Part shown: positions 14,307 to 14,358 of the stretch, piece after piece | Position numbering within the stretch: the stretch's first letter is position 1 | Layout: the number at the start of each line of letters is the position of its first letter | From: CAWKGC01 sp963849005 | Lineage (GTDB): Bacteria; Pseudomonadota; Gammaproteobacteria; Burkholderiales; Usitatibacteraceae | Length of the DNA stretch: 14,358 bases | NCBI GenBank assembly: GCA_963849005.1 | Contig: CAWKGC010000012.1 | Location: 1 to 14,358 of the forward strand | Direction of reading: 5' to 3' | Notes under the pieces: generated by a model | The model's input: only the letters and a program-made list of their open reading frames with translations | What the model was told of the DNA's origin: nothing | Database searches by the model: none | Made by a program: the position numbers and the translations under genes

Positions 14307-14358
14307 CTAGCCCAGGCCCTTCAGGAAGGCGGCGCGCTCCGTCTCCGAGTCGATGTGC
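14307..14358 (-). CDS. C-terminal fragment of an unidentified gene
   Basis: Reading the minus strand from the window edge gives HIDSETERAAFLKGLG followed by TAG at 14309-14307, with a natural-looking amphipathic helix end and strong GC preference at third positions. It would be convergent with btuD, with 22 bp between stops and no obvious terminator. Seventeen codons are too few to name a family, and the fragment could be chance. Confidence 0.45.
   Translation of the reverse strand, partial: HIDSETERAAFLKGLG

Overview
The window is GC-rich (most third codon positions are G or C) and carries GTG and TTG starts. Protein style and gene content (cobalamin riboswitch with btuFCD, fused polyphosphate:AMP phosphotransferase, Anbu operon) suggest a proteobacterium, most likely a betaproteobacterium. 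The lineage is inferred from sequence feel and is not proven.

Layout. (1) 11-1081: two short genes for exported proteins, a Sel1/TPR-like protein and a 218-residue secreted protein of unknown family. (2) 1082-1288: an intergenic stretch with small hairpins, a GC-rich segment ending in eight T's, and a -10-like hexamer. (3) 1289-8135, plus strand: a complete Anbu (ancestral beta-subunit proteasome homologue) locus, made of a circularly permuted ATP-grasp protein, an Alpha-E protein, the Anbu protease-fold protein, and a 1102-residue transglutaminase-DUF2126 fusion. It is interrupted twice, at 2718-2893 and 4634-4805, by copies of a palindromic repeat with perfect 34-bp arms around a spacer of about 70 bp. 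(4) 8132-11165, minus strand: a two-gene unit, a polyphosphate:AMP phosphotransferase with two PPK2 domains followed by an MscS-type channel with a C-terminal cyclic-nucleotide-binding domain. It converges on the Anbu locus so tightly that both end in the same CTAG. (5) 11263-14284, plus strand: an extended -10 promoter, a cobalamin riboswitch and btuF-btuC-btuD, a vitamin B12 ABC importer. (6) 14307-14358: the C-terminal end of an unidentified minus-strand gene.

How the genes work together. The four Anbu-locus families recur together in many bacteria. Comparative genomics predicts that they form a peptide synthesis or modification and turnover system: ATP-grasp and DUF2126 as amide-bond formers, transglutaminase and Anbu as amide-bond cleaving or transferring enzymes. 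The physiological substrate is not established to my knowledge. The btu genes import cobalamin and should be repressed when the riboswitch binds it.

The most unusual signal is the repeat pair in the Anbu locus. The spacers of the two copies are homologous only when one is reverse-complemented, while the sequence to the right of the palindrome is homologous in direct orientation. This is the pattern expected if the segment between the 34-bp arms has flipped in one copy.
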